From NCBI RefSeq assembly GCF_004210375.1, contig NW_027467782.1:29367276-29431275 (forward strand): DNA of 64,000 nucleotides, written 5' to 3'. How positions within the stretch are numbered: position 1 is the stretch's first letter; the number at the start of each line of letters is the position of its first letter. A program made the translations under genes and the position numbers. Shown here piece after piece: positions 35,715-46,700 of the stretch. Origin of the DNA: Tachypleus tridentatus. Lineage: Eukaryota > Arthropoda > Merostomata > Xiphosura > Limulidae. The notes beneath the pieces were generated by a model that made no database searches, was not told where the DNA came from, and saw nothing but the letters and a program-made list of their open reading frames with translations.

Positions 35715-35800
35715 TTTTCATGATGACGAGAAATCCACCTGAAGTGAAAATGTATTCTTAAGATGGCTGGTATGGATAGTAAAACTTTAATTAAAATACA
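35715..35800 (-). mobile_element. Half copy of the foldback family
   Basis: The reverse complement reads CATACCAGCCATCTTAAGAA, a TTTTCACTTCAGGTGGATTT stretch and CTCGTCATCATGA, the same order as 44120-44165. Confidence 0.6.
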
Positions 35801-36340
35801 GTTCTGTACTTTTAAGTTTCAGCTTTTTTCCTCTTACGTCTTTGAATCTATTTAATTCATCTCACATAATTAAATAATAAGATAAATAACTTTTACTTTC
35901 TTACCTTTACACAGTATCAAAATATGTGTATCCATTGTAGCATTTGTAGTTGTACAGAACGTTAGGTTTGCTTCCAGGAAATTTATATTAGATTTAATCA
36001 GTTCTGCTACGAGTAGATATATCTTAGAGCTTCATAACAAACAAGAGCAAAAGTATCGTTATTTGCAACACAGCACACTTTTGTTTTTGAAATGTAATTT
36101 TTTCTAAAATTTATAATAAATCAAGTCCTACTAACTCACTGCATGTATATTAACATTCTAATACCAACTTCTAACAGTAACACTGTAATTCGCGCCATTT
36201 GTATACTTCGCCATCTGTCCTTTAAAAACCGACACACTCGAAAAGAAAAAAAATTGACAAAACAATGCTTCAGCTGAAACACTCGCTTGATTGTTTTGTT
36301 TGGGACTGTATTTTTGCTGACATTTTGAAGTAAAAATAAC

Positions 36341-36430
36341 CTTGTTTGTTTTGTTGTTAAATACAAAGATACACAATGCATCATCTGCCCACCTTGGGTA
36401 TCGAAACCTGATTTTTAACAGAAAAAGCAC
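36341..36430 (-). mobile_element. Family 2 SINE fragment
   Basis: The reverse complement carries a GGTTTCGATACCC-like B-box followed by AAGGTGGGCAGATGATGC and a TTTGTATTTAACAACAAAAC end, as in the better copy at 37202. Confidence 0.55.
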
Positions 36431-36503
36431 TCAGACACTCACCGCTTAGCTTGTGGGTGAAAATAGCTCTCGTGTTCCTTCCATAATTCGACTTTTATTT
36501 CAG

Positions 36504-36633
36504 ACGAATCAGCAAGAGAGCAGAGAGAGAAACAGACACGTACTTCACAACTTCGTATCTATCTTACTCCAGTAAGTGGACCCATACTGTTTGCTTTAAG
36601 TGAAATCTGTGAGTCAGAAAATGCAACAGAGAA
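36504..36633 (+). CDS. Orphan exon of an unidentified gene
   Basis: Seen: a TTTTATTTCAG acceptor and a consensus GTAAGT donor bracket 130 bases, open in one frame: ESAREQREKQTRTSQLRIYL, then TPVSGPILFALSEICESENA and TE. The peptide has a charged start and a hydrophobic VSGPILFAL core, and looks like real protein. I do not recognise the family and it does not fit ATR or anoctamin. No partner exon was found within several kb on either side. A chance open frame between two good splice sites remains possible. Confidence 0.45.
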
Positions 36634-37201
36634 GTAAGTAAAGTGAAATTTTGATGCTGTTGCTAGATTATTAGCGTTTTAACATTATCAGTCATATGTC
36701 ACCCATAACCCGTTGTGGGTTCTCTAATTTTATATTAACTAAGTCCTCCGCTTTTCTATACCTTTGCAAAACTTCCGGTTTATCTGCCAATTAGAATTTC
36801 TTAAGCTTTCGCATTTACCCTTGATTTTTTATTTATGGCTAAACATGAATAGTCTATTTACGTTTTAGAAAACCTTGATTCAAAAAATCACGTTTGAGGT
36901 CAATAAATCCAGATAATGTTTCAAAAAGTTATAACGAATATAACACAGTGTAAAGGTCTTAAATGCTCGCTGTGTAATCTCCTAATGTTGATATTAAATT
37001 AGAATGCATTTCACTTCACATTCAAAAGACTGTTTTCATATATTAATATATCCATCATTTTATGAAAAACAATTCTGTCAAATGGAAAATTCCTAGATTA
37101 AAAATGACTTTGGGTAAGTTTTATGTTAAAATTTCTTAATTGTAATTGATTTTCTTTACAAAATGTTTTCCAGGTATTCTGTATAAGAAATTCTCACTTA
37201 C

Positions 37202-37336
37202 TTACAAGCCTCCCCCCGTGGCACAGAGGCATGTCTGCGGACTTATAACGTTACAATCCGGATTTCAATACCTGTGGTGGGTAGAGTATAAGTAGCCCGT
37301 TGTGTAGCTTTGTGTTTAATTACAATCAAACAAAAA
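37202..37336 (+). mobile_element. Family 2 SINE (short, tRNA-headed) with 8-bp duplication
   Basis: CCCCCGTGGCACAGAGGCAT, ACAATCCGGATTTCAATACC, GTGGTGGGTAGAGTATAAG and GTGTAGCTTTGTGTTTAATT form a short tRNA-derived SINE. TCACTTAC flanks it at 37194-37201 and 37337-37344. Confidence 0.8.
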
Positions 37337-37689
37337 TCACTTACACTTTATTGTTTAATATTTTTATAGGTTTGAAGTCCATATGTCCTGATGGTTTTTC
37401 AAAACAATTACACTGTGTAACATAAATTTTGTTCCTGGATAATGAGTGTTATTTTTTAATTGCTTATGTTGTAAAAGTATAGAAAATGGTCATTATTCCA
37501 TTCAAACTTTGCTTTTGTGACCTGGATAATGAAATTTAGAAATTAACCTATTTCCTATGAAAAAACAGGCAAATTTGCACGTGTTCATTTACACAATGCC
37601 TGAATAAAATAACATATGAATCAAGATTTCCATGTATTTATACTAAAGTTATACAAAAATGTTTAGAAGTGAGTAGTTTTTTCGAGATT

Positions 37690-38275
37690 TGCAACTGTAA
37701 TGTAAATCACTTTCACGTAACAGCCTCCAAATATAGTCTTCCATCATGTTTTCGTTATACGCTTCTTAGTAGTGGCGTTCAAAGTCCAGTATATCTTGGT
37801 GGAAGCGCTCGCCTTCCTCCTCTAAAGATGCTCCCATGTTCTTCTTAAATTTATCACGGTGAGCGTTAAGGATATGGACTTTCAGGGGCATCCTGCAGCC
37901 CATTTTACCGTAGTTCTTCACCAGAGTCTCAACCAGTTCTACATGAGTTTGAACCTTGTGATTGCCCAAGAAACCTTGAATCACTGCGACAAATCTGCTC
38001 CAAGCTTTATTTTCTTCCTACTGGGCTTCTTGAGGAATTCTGCGCACTCGAGGATCTTTATTTGTGGTCCAACGAAAACACCAGCTTTGACCTTTGCCTA
38101 AAACAGCTTAGGGAAGAAGTCTCGAAGGTACTTGAAGGCTGCAGATTCCTTATCAGGAGCTATGACAATTTGTTTCATCAGATCCAATTTTATGTGCAAT
38201 GGTGGAAAGAGATCGATTATTATTCCCGTTATGGAGCAGCACAGCTTTTAGGCTTCTACAACATTCTAGAAAGTT
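37690..38275 (-). pseudogene. Relic of an uncharacterised arthropod protein family (C-terminal half)
   Basis: Read leftwards: SLKAVLLHNGN (about 38250), PPLHIKLDLMKQIV, SAAFKYLRDFFPKLF, VFVGPQIKILE, KAWSRFVAVIQGFLGNHK, then GCRMPLKVHILNAH, MGASLEEEGERFHQDI (37766-37984) and NMMEDYIWRLLRES. From memory, these are the ordered landmarks of a large, repetitive, uncharacterised protein family in arthropods (LPPLHIKLGLMK, IHFLHSHLD, GERFHQDI). About 90 family residues are missing between HNGN and PPLHIK, and stops and slips occur, so it is a pseudogene. Function unknown; copy number suggests a mobile or recurrently duplicated gene. Confidence 0.75.
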
Positions 38276-38339
38276 CTTGAATATTCTTGTAAGTTCGTGA
38301 AAATTCTCTATCAGTTACTCAGCGCTGAATCTACCTGGA

Positions 38340-38654
38340 ATGTTCTGGAAAATGGATAAATTGGAAAATTTCATTACCCAAGCCATAAAAACAAAGTTTG
38401 AAGAGAAAAATAGGTCTTTTTCATCTACTTTAGGCATAAGCGATTGGGAAATAACGCTTTCTTCTCAGAAACAAGAAAAAGTAAAAGTTACAGGCAATGA
38501 GAATAATGAACAAATTTTTCTTGGTGATTTTCAATCGCAAAGAATTCGTCCAACCACATTTCAGTTTAATAGTTATATTAAATTAGATGAGGCTGTGTGT
38601 TTTCTCGCAGCTAATTTTTTACGTAACTGGACGCAGATTGTGAGCAATACATGA
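38340..38654 (+). CDS. Unidentified 104-codon ORF
   Basis: One open frame starts MDKLENFITQAI after a short lead (MFWK) and ends IVSNT, with LGDFQSQRIRPTTFQFNSY near residue 65 and a compact hydrophobic end (AVCFLAANFL). Longer than chance frames nearby, but no motif, signal peptide or splice context supports a function. It directly follows the pseudogene at 37690-38275 on the other strand. Confidence 0.25.
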   Translation: MFWKMDKLENFITQAIKTKFEEKNRSFSSTLGISDWEITLSSQKQEKVKVTGNENNEQIFLGDFQSQRIRPTTFQFNSYIKLDEAVCFLAANFLRNWTQIVSNT

Positions 38655-38699
38655 AAAGTGTAGCTTGCTTGCGCACAGAATGAACAATGAGCCTTGGTT

Positions 38700-39930
38700 A
38701 TATGTTAAACTCACGCATAAAGAAATAAGAATAATGAAGAAAAATCGAGAAAAAAAATTCTTGTAATTCTAAAATAGAGATCCATTACGAGCAAGTATTT
38801 TTATTTTTATATTCGTCCCGGCGGCAGTTTCTGTGCAGTACAGAAAATTGATATACTTATACAAAATCGTCTGGTATTTGTAACCAATTTCTGTGGTAAG
38901 TTCCACTTTATCACTGCTTTACACACGTTTTGACAGAGAAAGTGTCCATCATGATAATATTAATTGTTTCTTCTTGAGTGTGAAAATCAAAATACAAAAA
39001 CTCAAATACATTACCAATTGCACGATATTAGGAAAACAAAAACGTGCTGAAGTACATTCAGTGGTCTAGTGTATTTTTACAGAAAACATTATTGCAATAA
39101 ATATGTTCTTCTACTTTTTTACGTTGGGAAGAATACTTCAGAAGAAGGGAATGCGCTTACAAACACTTTCAGGAGGTCAGTGAAATCTCTAAAGGAAAAC
39201 ATTTCAGAAACATGATGAGCTGTTATTTTTATTACCACACGAAAGTAGGCGCTATTTGAATATTTATAATGTTTCTGTCAAACAAGCAACAACAACAAAA
39301 GAATCGTTGATTATCTTCAAAGTTCTCTTCTCTCTTCAAAACATAACACAATAGTTACACTGTCACAATCAATGATTTACCCTATTCTGGGATATCGAGT
39401 TACGTGGCAGTTGTGGGTTATGACAAAGCAAACAACCCGGACACTGGTGAAACACGTCTGTGAGGAAAGTCTTAGCGGCAAGCAACTTTAAAAGAAAAAG
39501 AAACTGAGAAGGACACATTAAATATCTTTCTGTACAAATCTGAGAAACAGGTGCTGGGTATTTTCGTAAAATAAAAAAATTATACATCTGACGATGATAG
39601 AGTTGAGGATATTCTGCTCCATCCATTCACAAACCTTTCAGAAGAATGTAAGTTTGCAGTCAGAACCGAAACGATACAAGTAATAGAGGGAGTTGTTAAG
39701 CAAAGCAAAACAAACACACACATACACACAAAATAGATTCCATTCTACATGACACAGTCACTTCCACAACAGAAACACTGCTTCATTCATGCAGGTAGAA
39801 TACTACGACTATTTATCACAATAATTTATATAAACTTCATCTCTTCATTCTCCTGTTTCTGGACCTGCAACACTACTCATTCCAGTATTGGGTTTATATT
39901 AGATGTGGAATAGAACTTTTGAAAGTTAAG
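38700..39930. other. No feature seen
   Basis: AT-rich. An 85-codon minus-strand frame at 39369-39626 (with LLAAKTF, CPGCLLC) has no support beyond being open. Confidence 0.35.
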
Positions 39931-39996
39931 CCCTTCCTGGAGGCTCAGCAGTAAGTCTGAGCGTTTATAACACTAAAAATTGTGTTTTTGAAACAG
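39931..39996 (+). mobile_element. Family 2 SINE head fragment
   Basis: CCTGGAGGCTCAGCAGTAAG and TCTGAGCGTTTATAACACTA match the family head (GGC.CAGCGGTA.GTC.G.GGACTTA.AACGCTA). Confidence 0.5.
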
Positions 39997-40204
39997 TTCA
40001 TTATGTAATTATCTGCATAATAGCAAACAAAAACTGCGATAAAGAAAGAGAAGTTATTAAATTAATCTAAAAAACAATAAAGTAAACTCGACAGTATCTG
40101 AGTAACACAAATATTTCATAAAAATGTAATTCCAGTAATAATTATTATTCAGCCTCCAGTACTTTCGATATAGTAAATTCTGCACTACAGCATTTAATAT
40201 TACG

Positions 40205-40448
40205 GCGCCCGGCCTGGCCAAGCGTGTTAAGGCGTGCGACTCGTAATCTGAGGGTCGCGTGTTCGTATCCCCGTCGTGAAAACAACGGCCCTTTCGGCCG
40301 TGGGGGCTATTCGTTGGTAAAAGAGTAGCCCAAGAGTTGGTGGTGGGTGGTGATGACTAGCTGCCTTCCCTGTAGTCTTACACTGCTAAAGTGGGGACGG
40401 CTAGCGCAGATAGCCCTCGAGTAGCTTTGTGCGAAATTCAAAACAAAC
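40205..40448 (+). mobile_element. Young family 1 SINE with internal deletion and 11-bp duplication
   Basis: Well-preserved head (GGCCTGGCCAAGCGTGTTAA, CTCGTAATCTGAGGGTCGC) and tail (GTAGCTTTGTGCGAAATTC), but about 35-40 bases around the GTTATAATGTGACGGTCAAT block are missing. TTAATATTACG flanks it exactly (40194-40204 and 40449-40459). Confidence 0.92.
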
Positions 40449-41053
40449 TTAATATTACGAGAAATTTTTTAAATTATATTAATTTGGGAAACAATTAGTT
40501 TACTCATTTATTTAATTAGTTTTTAGGAAAAGTTTGCTTCCTTATTATAAGATGTTTAATTTTTCTTTTAGAAAATTTGATAAAATATAAATTATCTTGC
40601 TTTCGAAAGTTATAATGAAATATGTAATTATATTTCGAAATAACTGTTCGTATAGTAATAATATTTTCTAATTGTATCCATAGAGAAAACTTACTTCAGA
40701 AGTTTATTTATTCAAAATGACTTATCTTAACGTCAAGACCAATCGTTTTTCTGCCCAACTTGAACAGCACAAGTTTATGTTCCAAACAGTTAACCTTCCT
40801 TAAGAAAAATGGTGTATCCCTTCGAAGCTTAGTGACGTCATTCGTAAGTAACCGTACAATGAAGTTTTCCTTCATTTTGTCGAATACTATTGTGTAGCAT
40901 ATTATAATAACCTATATTTTTAATGATGTAATATTTTGTTAGCTGAAGGGCAAATTTAATTCTAATTTGATATCAAATTTATGTTCTAGCATATTAAAAA
41001 GGTAATTATAAATATGAGGTAATGTTGAAGAGTTGAGAAAGTTAAAAGATAGT

Positions 41054-41321
41054 GTTTGTTTGTTTTTGAAGTTCGCGCAAAGCTACACGAGGACTATCTG
41101 CGATTGCCGTCCCTAATTTAGCAGTATAAGATTAGAGGAAAGGCAGCTAGTTGTCATCACTACCAACCGTCAACTCTTGTTTTACTCTTACCAACGAATA
41201 GTGTGATTGGTCGTCACATTATAACGTCCCCACGACTGAAAGGGCGAGCATGTTTGGTATGACGGGAATTCGAACCCGCGACCTTCAGACTACGAGTCAA
41301 GTACCTTAACCGCCGGGCATG
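41054..41321 (-). mobile_element. Family 1 SINE, minus; right part shared with the copy at 42151
   Basis: TTCGCGCAAAGCTACACGAG, CTAATTTAGCAGTATAAGAT and a tRNA-like head ending CGCCGGGCATG. Its right 130 bp plus 64 bp of flank recur at 42295-42486. Confidence 0.88.
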
Positions 41322-41393
41322 AAAAGATAGATATGATGATAGAAGTTTATTTCTAGTTAGAAACTGAATGAATGGGTTAACTATTTAACTATT

Positions 41394-41579
41394 TAGTTAA
41401 CTCTTCCTTTCCTATTATCTAATTTACCTGTCTCAGTCTCATGATCTAGGGTGTACTTGACAGTTCTAGGAGAACATTTCAATTCTGAAGCAATTTGCTA
41501 TAGAGTCCAATCAGCACAACGTAAAGTTTTTGTACGAACTCTCTGCTCTAGTGACAATTCTCTAAGCTTTTTGGGCAAT
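41394..41579 (-). pseudogene. Tc1-type transposase N-terminus (HTH) fragment
   Basis: Read leftwards: PKKLRELSLEQRVRTKTL, CADWTL, QIASELKCSPRTVKYTLD, ETGKLDNRKGRVN. Known: Tc1 transposases open with LS.E.R..I.......Y..IA..L..S..TV......TG...... GR, a paired helix-turn-helix that binds the transposon ends. One stop interrupts it, the start Met is replaced by Leu, and the catalytic DDE part is absent. It abuts the local duplication ending at 41385. Confidence 0.75.
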
Positions 41580-41989
41580 GAAAATAAAACTTAATATAAT
41601 GTGTTAAACACTCTCTGTATGAAGGTTTATTTGTGAAGTTTTATGAAATTTATTTCTAACATACACCGGTACCATATGTTAGTTCCTTACTAACTTCTTT
41701 CTATACAGTTAACACACTGCATTGGGCACCATGACAGTTATTTCAGATCTTAAATTTAATCACTATGTTCATTCAAGCAAAACCCTTATGATATGTCCTT
41801 GGTACAAGTTTATGGAAATTCCAAAGAATGACAAGTATTCTCATACTGATTCATCGGTTGTCAACAGTAAAGTATTACCATGTTGTTTTAGGTATAAAAT
41901 ATTTGAGTTTTCTTACGTGGTGACATGGAAGAATTAGCCCCACAAAATGGAAAGAATGACAAAATATTTTCTTGTCTTAATACTTTTGT

Positions 41990-42110
41990 GTTTGTGTTTT
42001 CTTATAGCAAAGCTACATCGGACTATCTGTTGAGTCCATCGAGGGGAATCGAACCCCTGATTTTAGCATTGTAAATTCGTAGACTTTCCACTGTAACAGC
42101 GGGAGACAAC
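41990..42110 (-). mobile_element. Family 2 SINE, minus, 8-bp duplication
   Basis: TAGCAAAGCTACATCGGACT, a GGGGAATCGAACCCCTGA B-box complement and a GTAACAGCGGGAGAC head complement. ACTTTTGT flanks both sides (41982-41989 and 42111-42118). Confidence 0.8.
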
Positions 42111-42150
42111 ACTTTTGTTCAGTACTGTAATTGAATACTTGTTACATATG

Positions 42151-42422
42151 ATTTTGGTTTGGTTTGTTTTAAATTTCACGCAAAGCTACTCGAGGGCTAT
42201 CTGCACTAGCCATCCCTAATTTAGCAGTGCAAAAATAGAGGAAAAGCAGCTAGTCACCACCAACCACCGCCAACTGTTGGGCTACTCTTTTATTAACGAA
42301 TAGTGTGATTGGTCGTCACATTATAACGTCCCCGCGACTGAAAGGGCGAGATGTTTGGTGTGATGGGAATTCGAACCCGCGACCTTCAGACTACGAGTCA
42401 AGTACCTTAACCGCCGGGCATG
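42151..42422 (-). mobile_element. Family 1 SINE, minus; right part duplicated
   Basis: CACGCAAAGCTACTCGAGGG, CTAATTTAGCAGTGCAAAAA and a head ending CGCCGGGCATG. Its left half differs from the 41054 copy at many positions, while its right part and flank are nearly identical to it. Confidence 0.88.
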
Positions 42423-42637
42423 AAAAGATAGTTATGATGATAGAAGTTTATTTCTAGTTAGAAAGTGAATGAATGGGTTAACTATTACAAGTATATTGAT
42501 TTAATTTTACATAATTTTTAGAAATATTAATTGCTGGAAGATGAACGTAGGTCTACCACACTTTGTTATAGTAATAGTATATAGTCTAACTTAGAAGTAT
42601 TTCAAAATTAGAGTTGAAAGGTATGACTTCTTGTGAA

Positions 42638-42748
42638 GCCCAAGAGTTGGCAGCGGGTGGTGATGACTAGCTGCCTTCCCTCTAGTCTTACTCTGCTAAG
42701 TTAAGGACGGCTAACGCAGATATCCCTCGTGAAATTCAAAACAAATAA
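42638..42748 (+). mobile_element. Family 1 SINE 3' half
   Basis: CCCAAGAGTTGGCAGCGGGT, GACTAGCTGCCTTCCCTCTA and ACGGCTAACGCAGATATCCC, ending at GAAATTCAAAACAAAT. The head is missing. Confidence 0.85.
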
Positions 42749-43080
42749 TGCTTGTGAAGTATAATGAAAATAAAACTTATAATTTCTATATTTAACACGT
42801 TTTATAGTTTAGTAACAATTATTTACAAACGTTGACGTCTTGCTGAGCTGGCTTTTTTTAATCATGTTGATAAAGTGTACAGAGCAGATAACACTAAGTA
42901 TAGGAAATATACAAAAAGCACAAGTAGTCGTTCAAGAATATCAAACTTCGTAGATGATGAGAATTTCGTAACATGTCAGAAATTCGAGGGGGCGTTAGGA
43001 TTATTTTAAATTGTTTGCTCGATAAAACTGTACCCAGTTTAAAATCGTTATCTAGGTTTGGAGAAATTGTTTAATATAAT

Positions 43081-43172
43081 CGCTCTTCTGGTCTTTGAGC
43101 CTGAAATGTGAATAATCGGGTTTCGATACCCTTGGCTAACAAATAACCTACTGTGCAGTTTTGTGTTTAAAA
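43081..43172 (+). mobile_element. Family 2 SINE, degenerate
   Basis: GAATAATCGGGTTTCGATAC, CCTTGGCTAACAAATAACC and GTGCAGTTTTGTGTTTAA follow the family 2 order. Confidence 0.5.
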
Positions 43173-43179
43173 ATAAGAA

Positions 43180-44050
43180 GGAAACAAATTAAGATAATCT
43201 GAAATTAACTGTCAACTTAGTCTTCGAAATCTGCACTAAATTGTTGTTGTATAAGTTGCCAACATAATTACGAATATTTAGAATTACGTTGTTTTCATTT
43301 AGCATAAATTATAATTTTAACCAGGAGCCTTTGTAATCATATTTTTAGGAAATAAATTTTCAGTTACTTCTAAAATTGCATTAAACAAATAACAACAACC
43401 AGTGTAAATAAACAAATAATAATGAGTTGTAATCAACATATGACACAAGAAGTTCATTTGACTGTTTTGAGAAAAAAATCAAAGAGAAAAACAACATTGT
43501 GTGGTAGCTCGCTTTTTGTAAGAAAATTTAAATAAAGATTATGCTGTTGCTGGAACATTGTGAAGGTAACAGGAAGAAACACTGCTTTTTAAGATTATAT
43601 TTCCAGAAGTTTGTCTGTCTAGAGAACAGTTAAAGCTGTTTTTTCTTTGATTGTAACTTTTATTTTCATACAGCTATTATCAGTGCAGGAAATCCCTATT
43701 TTTCAATATGTTCCATTTAAAGGGCACAAAATTCAGAAAACTGTCAGGAAAAGTGGGAGAACGAATAAAGAGCTTCTTGGGCTCTTAAGCGTGCCCTAAA
43801 CTCTGGCCTCAGTATGCACGACTTTGATGTGTATTCCCTCACTTTACTTGGTCAAATGAACCTTGCCCCCACTTTTAATTTGCCTTTACTCCTCTGAGAA
43901 TGTTATTTATCAAAACCTATCAGCGTAGAAATAAAAATTTTAAACATTTAACAAATTCCTCACTTAAAATTCGGCCAATTTATAAAATGAAGTTTACATT
44001 GACAAATTATTTACGAAAGAGCTGTAAAATTATATTTCATGACGGGTATT
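43180..44050. other. No feature seen
   Basis: AT-rich except for a more mixed block at about 43690-43900 that reads open for short stretches only. Nothing recognised. Confidence 0.35.
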
Positions 44051-44051
44051 A

Positions 44052-44165
44052 GTTTGAAGATGGCCTGAGAAAGTCGAAACGTTGTTCTCTGCTTTACTTG
44101 TGTTAATACTAATACCAGCCATCTTGACATATATTTTTTACTTCAAGTGGGTTTGTCGTCATCAC
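44052..44165 (+). mobile_element. Foldback-family copy with GAAACGTTGTTC block
   Basis: GATGGCCTGAGAAAGTCGAA, ACGTTGTTCTCTGCTTTACT and AATACCAGCCATCTTGACAT, then CTTCAAGTGGGTTTG. Less decayed than the 22951 copy and shows what its loop once was. Confidence 0.65.
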
Positions 44166-44248
44166 GAAAAGGTGTAAATATTTTACATTGTGTAAAATTC
44201 CAAAATGAAAAAAAAATGTATTTAAATATGTATTGAATATGTTTTAAC

Positions 44249-44665
44249 GTGTATATAAAAGTTCATCTCTTATGTTTATCGGTTTTAAGTGCTATCATAT
44301 TCCTTAAAACATTCAACAAGATGAATAAACCTCTTAGGATAGCGTTTTCCAGACAGTGGCGAGGGCGGGCCGGCCTTTTGGCGGAAAATAAAAAAATAAC
44401 GGAGGAAGAAAAATACTTCATTACAGAATATTTAAAATCAAGAAATACCAAAGACTGTATGGAATTGATGGTAAACAATTATAAAAAACACAGCACACTA
44501 TACTTATCACAGTTTATTAACTGTACAATTGATCAATGGATGTATAATGTCTTAAATTCACAGTCTTATATATCAATATCAAAGGTGCACTTGCTTCCAA
44601 GAAACATGAAATTGAAGAAATTAGTCATAGTCAAACCAATTACATGTCATGTTGACCTGAAATAG
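44249..44665 (+). CDS. Unidentified 138-codon ORF
   Basis: The longest unassigned open frame in the right half. The first Met is followed by a hydrophobic stretch (LLCLSVLSAIIFL), a second Met at 44321 opens MNKPLRIAFSRQWRGRAG, and EEEKYFITEYLKSRN follows. It resembles nothing I know and has no clear promoter or splice context. It runs into an 80-bp tandem repeat at its 3' end, so it may be part of an unnamed repeat. Confidence 0.25.
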   Translation: MYIKVHLLCLSVLSAIIFLKTFNKMNKPLRIAFSRQWRGRAGLLAENKKITEEEKYFITEYLKSRNTKDCMELMVNNYKKHSTLYLSQFINCTIDQWMYNVLNSQSYISISKVHLLPRNMKLKKLVIVKPITCHVDLK

Positions 44666-44890
44666 TTTTATCTTTGACCCAATCTCTAAGAAAAAATATT
44701 TATTGCGGCGCCACCTTCCTCGAATGTAGTGTTGACCCGAAATATTTTATCTTTGACCCAATCTCTAACAGGTAATCTGTATTACCGCACCACCTTTTTG
44801 GAATGTAGTGTTGACCTGAGACAGGTTTATCTTTGACCCAATTTCTGATAGAAAATCTTTATTGTGGCGCCACTTTCTTGAATGTAATGT
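44651..44890. repeat. Tandem repeat, about 80 bp, three copies
   Basis: GTTGACC starts at 44651, 44731 and 44810, and a partial one at 44889. Each unit carries TTTTATCTTTGACCCAATCT and a GCGCCACC..CCT.GAATGTA block. Confidence 0.9.
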
Positions 44891-45716
44891 TGTCCACATT
44901 AACTCCCTCATAAAATACTCTGATTCTTATATTAGATTTCGCGATCGTGCCAAATGGTCAAGATGCGGTTAGATTTTTGAGATAGAAATGTTTCTGAAGT
45001 TTGTCAAAAAACAAACCAAAAACGAATTATAGAAATAGCCGACTTTTCCCAGTGTTGTCAAAAAAACATACACCTAAATTTCTTTAAGCTTTCGTAAGTA
45101 AACAGAAGATAAACATCTTCTGTGAAATAAAATGCGCATGTCCGAGGTTGTGTCGTGCGTGTGCAACCACTGTTATTGATATTAAAACTCTCTTCTGAGC
45201 TATCGTGGTTTCTCGGTAGACAATCAATTCACTTTTTCGGTTTCGATCATTTTCTTCTTGACGAATAACTTTCTCCTGTACGTAACTAAACATCCTTTCT
45301 TGTCCTTTAGGAGCAGGAACTGTGAATAACGTCATCCGTGACCGAAGCAATTTTCAATATAATTTCACATTCTAAATATTGCTATTTTAAACAGTAGCGT
45401 GAGACGTGTGAAACACACATGTTGCACATAAACCATTAAAGATATTTATCGGATTTCCGGTGTCAAAACGTACTCTACCGTCTTGTATAAGAATAAAGAA
45501 AACTGTGCCAGTGTATGAGATTGATGATTTAAGTTTTATCGTATAAATAACACAAATGACATCAGAAAACAAAGTTTTGATATACATGCAATTTATTTAC
45601 AATTTAATGCAATATAAATGTAAACAAAACACACCGTATCTAAAGAAGAATTCTCTTCCAACATTTGTCTTTACTTAAGTACATTTTTACTCTTATGTGG
45701 CTCGCTCGTTCTCTCT

Positions 45717-46109
45717 GGGCAGGACGTGATTTAGCACTTAGCGTGTTGGATTGTGGATTCGTGGTTCGCATCCCATTGCAGAAACAAATCGCGCAAGCAC
45801 TTTGTGGTTTTCAGTATACCGTAAGAGTGATGGTCAAATGATGTAATCATAATAGTCCAAGAGTTGGTAGTCAAGTGATTTGATTATAATAGTCTGAAAG
45901 CAGATGGTCAAATGATGTAATCATAATAGTCTAAAAGCTGGCGCCCTTGTGATTTGATTATAATAGTCTAAAAGCTGACGGTCAAGTGACGTAATTATAA
46001 TAGTCCGAGAGTTGACGGTGGGTGTTATTGAGCAGCTTCCTTCCCTCTAGTGTATCAGTTGAAATCTAGGGGCGGTTGCTGTTACGTAAATATTCGAAAC
46101 AAATAAACT
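45717..46109 (+). mobile_element. Third SINE family, body expanded by a 37-bp tandem repeat
   Basis: A tRNA-like head (AGCACTTAGCGTGTTGGATT, then GGTTCGCATCCCATTGC) leads to a body with five tandem units (45829-46015) of TCAA.TGAT.TAATCATAAT and AGTC..A.AGTTG. The last unit runs into GACGGTGGGTG and CTTCCTTCCCTCTAGTGTAT, which are family 1-like, and a GAAACAAATAAAC tail. The internal amplification is specific to this copy in the window. Confidence 0.75.
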
Positions 46110-46700
46110 AGTGTTTATTTACTTTAAAATTTTCATTCACCCTAACTAGTGATTCAAATTATTATTAAAGGATTATGACAAGTACATACTTAAACACAAA
46201 TCTGTTAAAAACTGAAGTTGTATCCAATACATCTAGGTGAATATTCACTATTTTTCAATGATGCACACATTTATAACAGTAAGTACTAATTCATAAACTG
46301 AAGTTTTCATTAACTTTAAAGAATTTTCCTTTGAGTTAATCAAATAACTTTAGTGTACTCTTTGTTACAATCATTTCAAGAATTTTTTTCTGTTGATAAT
46401 TTGACAGCACACTTAAAAAAAACAACTGACAACCAACGTATATTGACACTGATAAAAACAATATAGATGACAAATTTTGAACTAAAGAAAGGAAGGTTAA
46501 GATAAATTTCCTCTGAACAAAATTTAGTTCAAGATCTTTATTAAAAACATAGCTTCTTTTCACTAAATCTACTTAACAATGATTTAAAAGTGATGACCAG
46601 TGTAAAATTAAAAACTTTAATTCCTGATTTATCATTATTTTAAAACACTGGAACTTAATATTGTGGAGACACTAAAACAGTTCAAAGAGTAAACATTATC

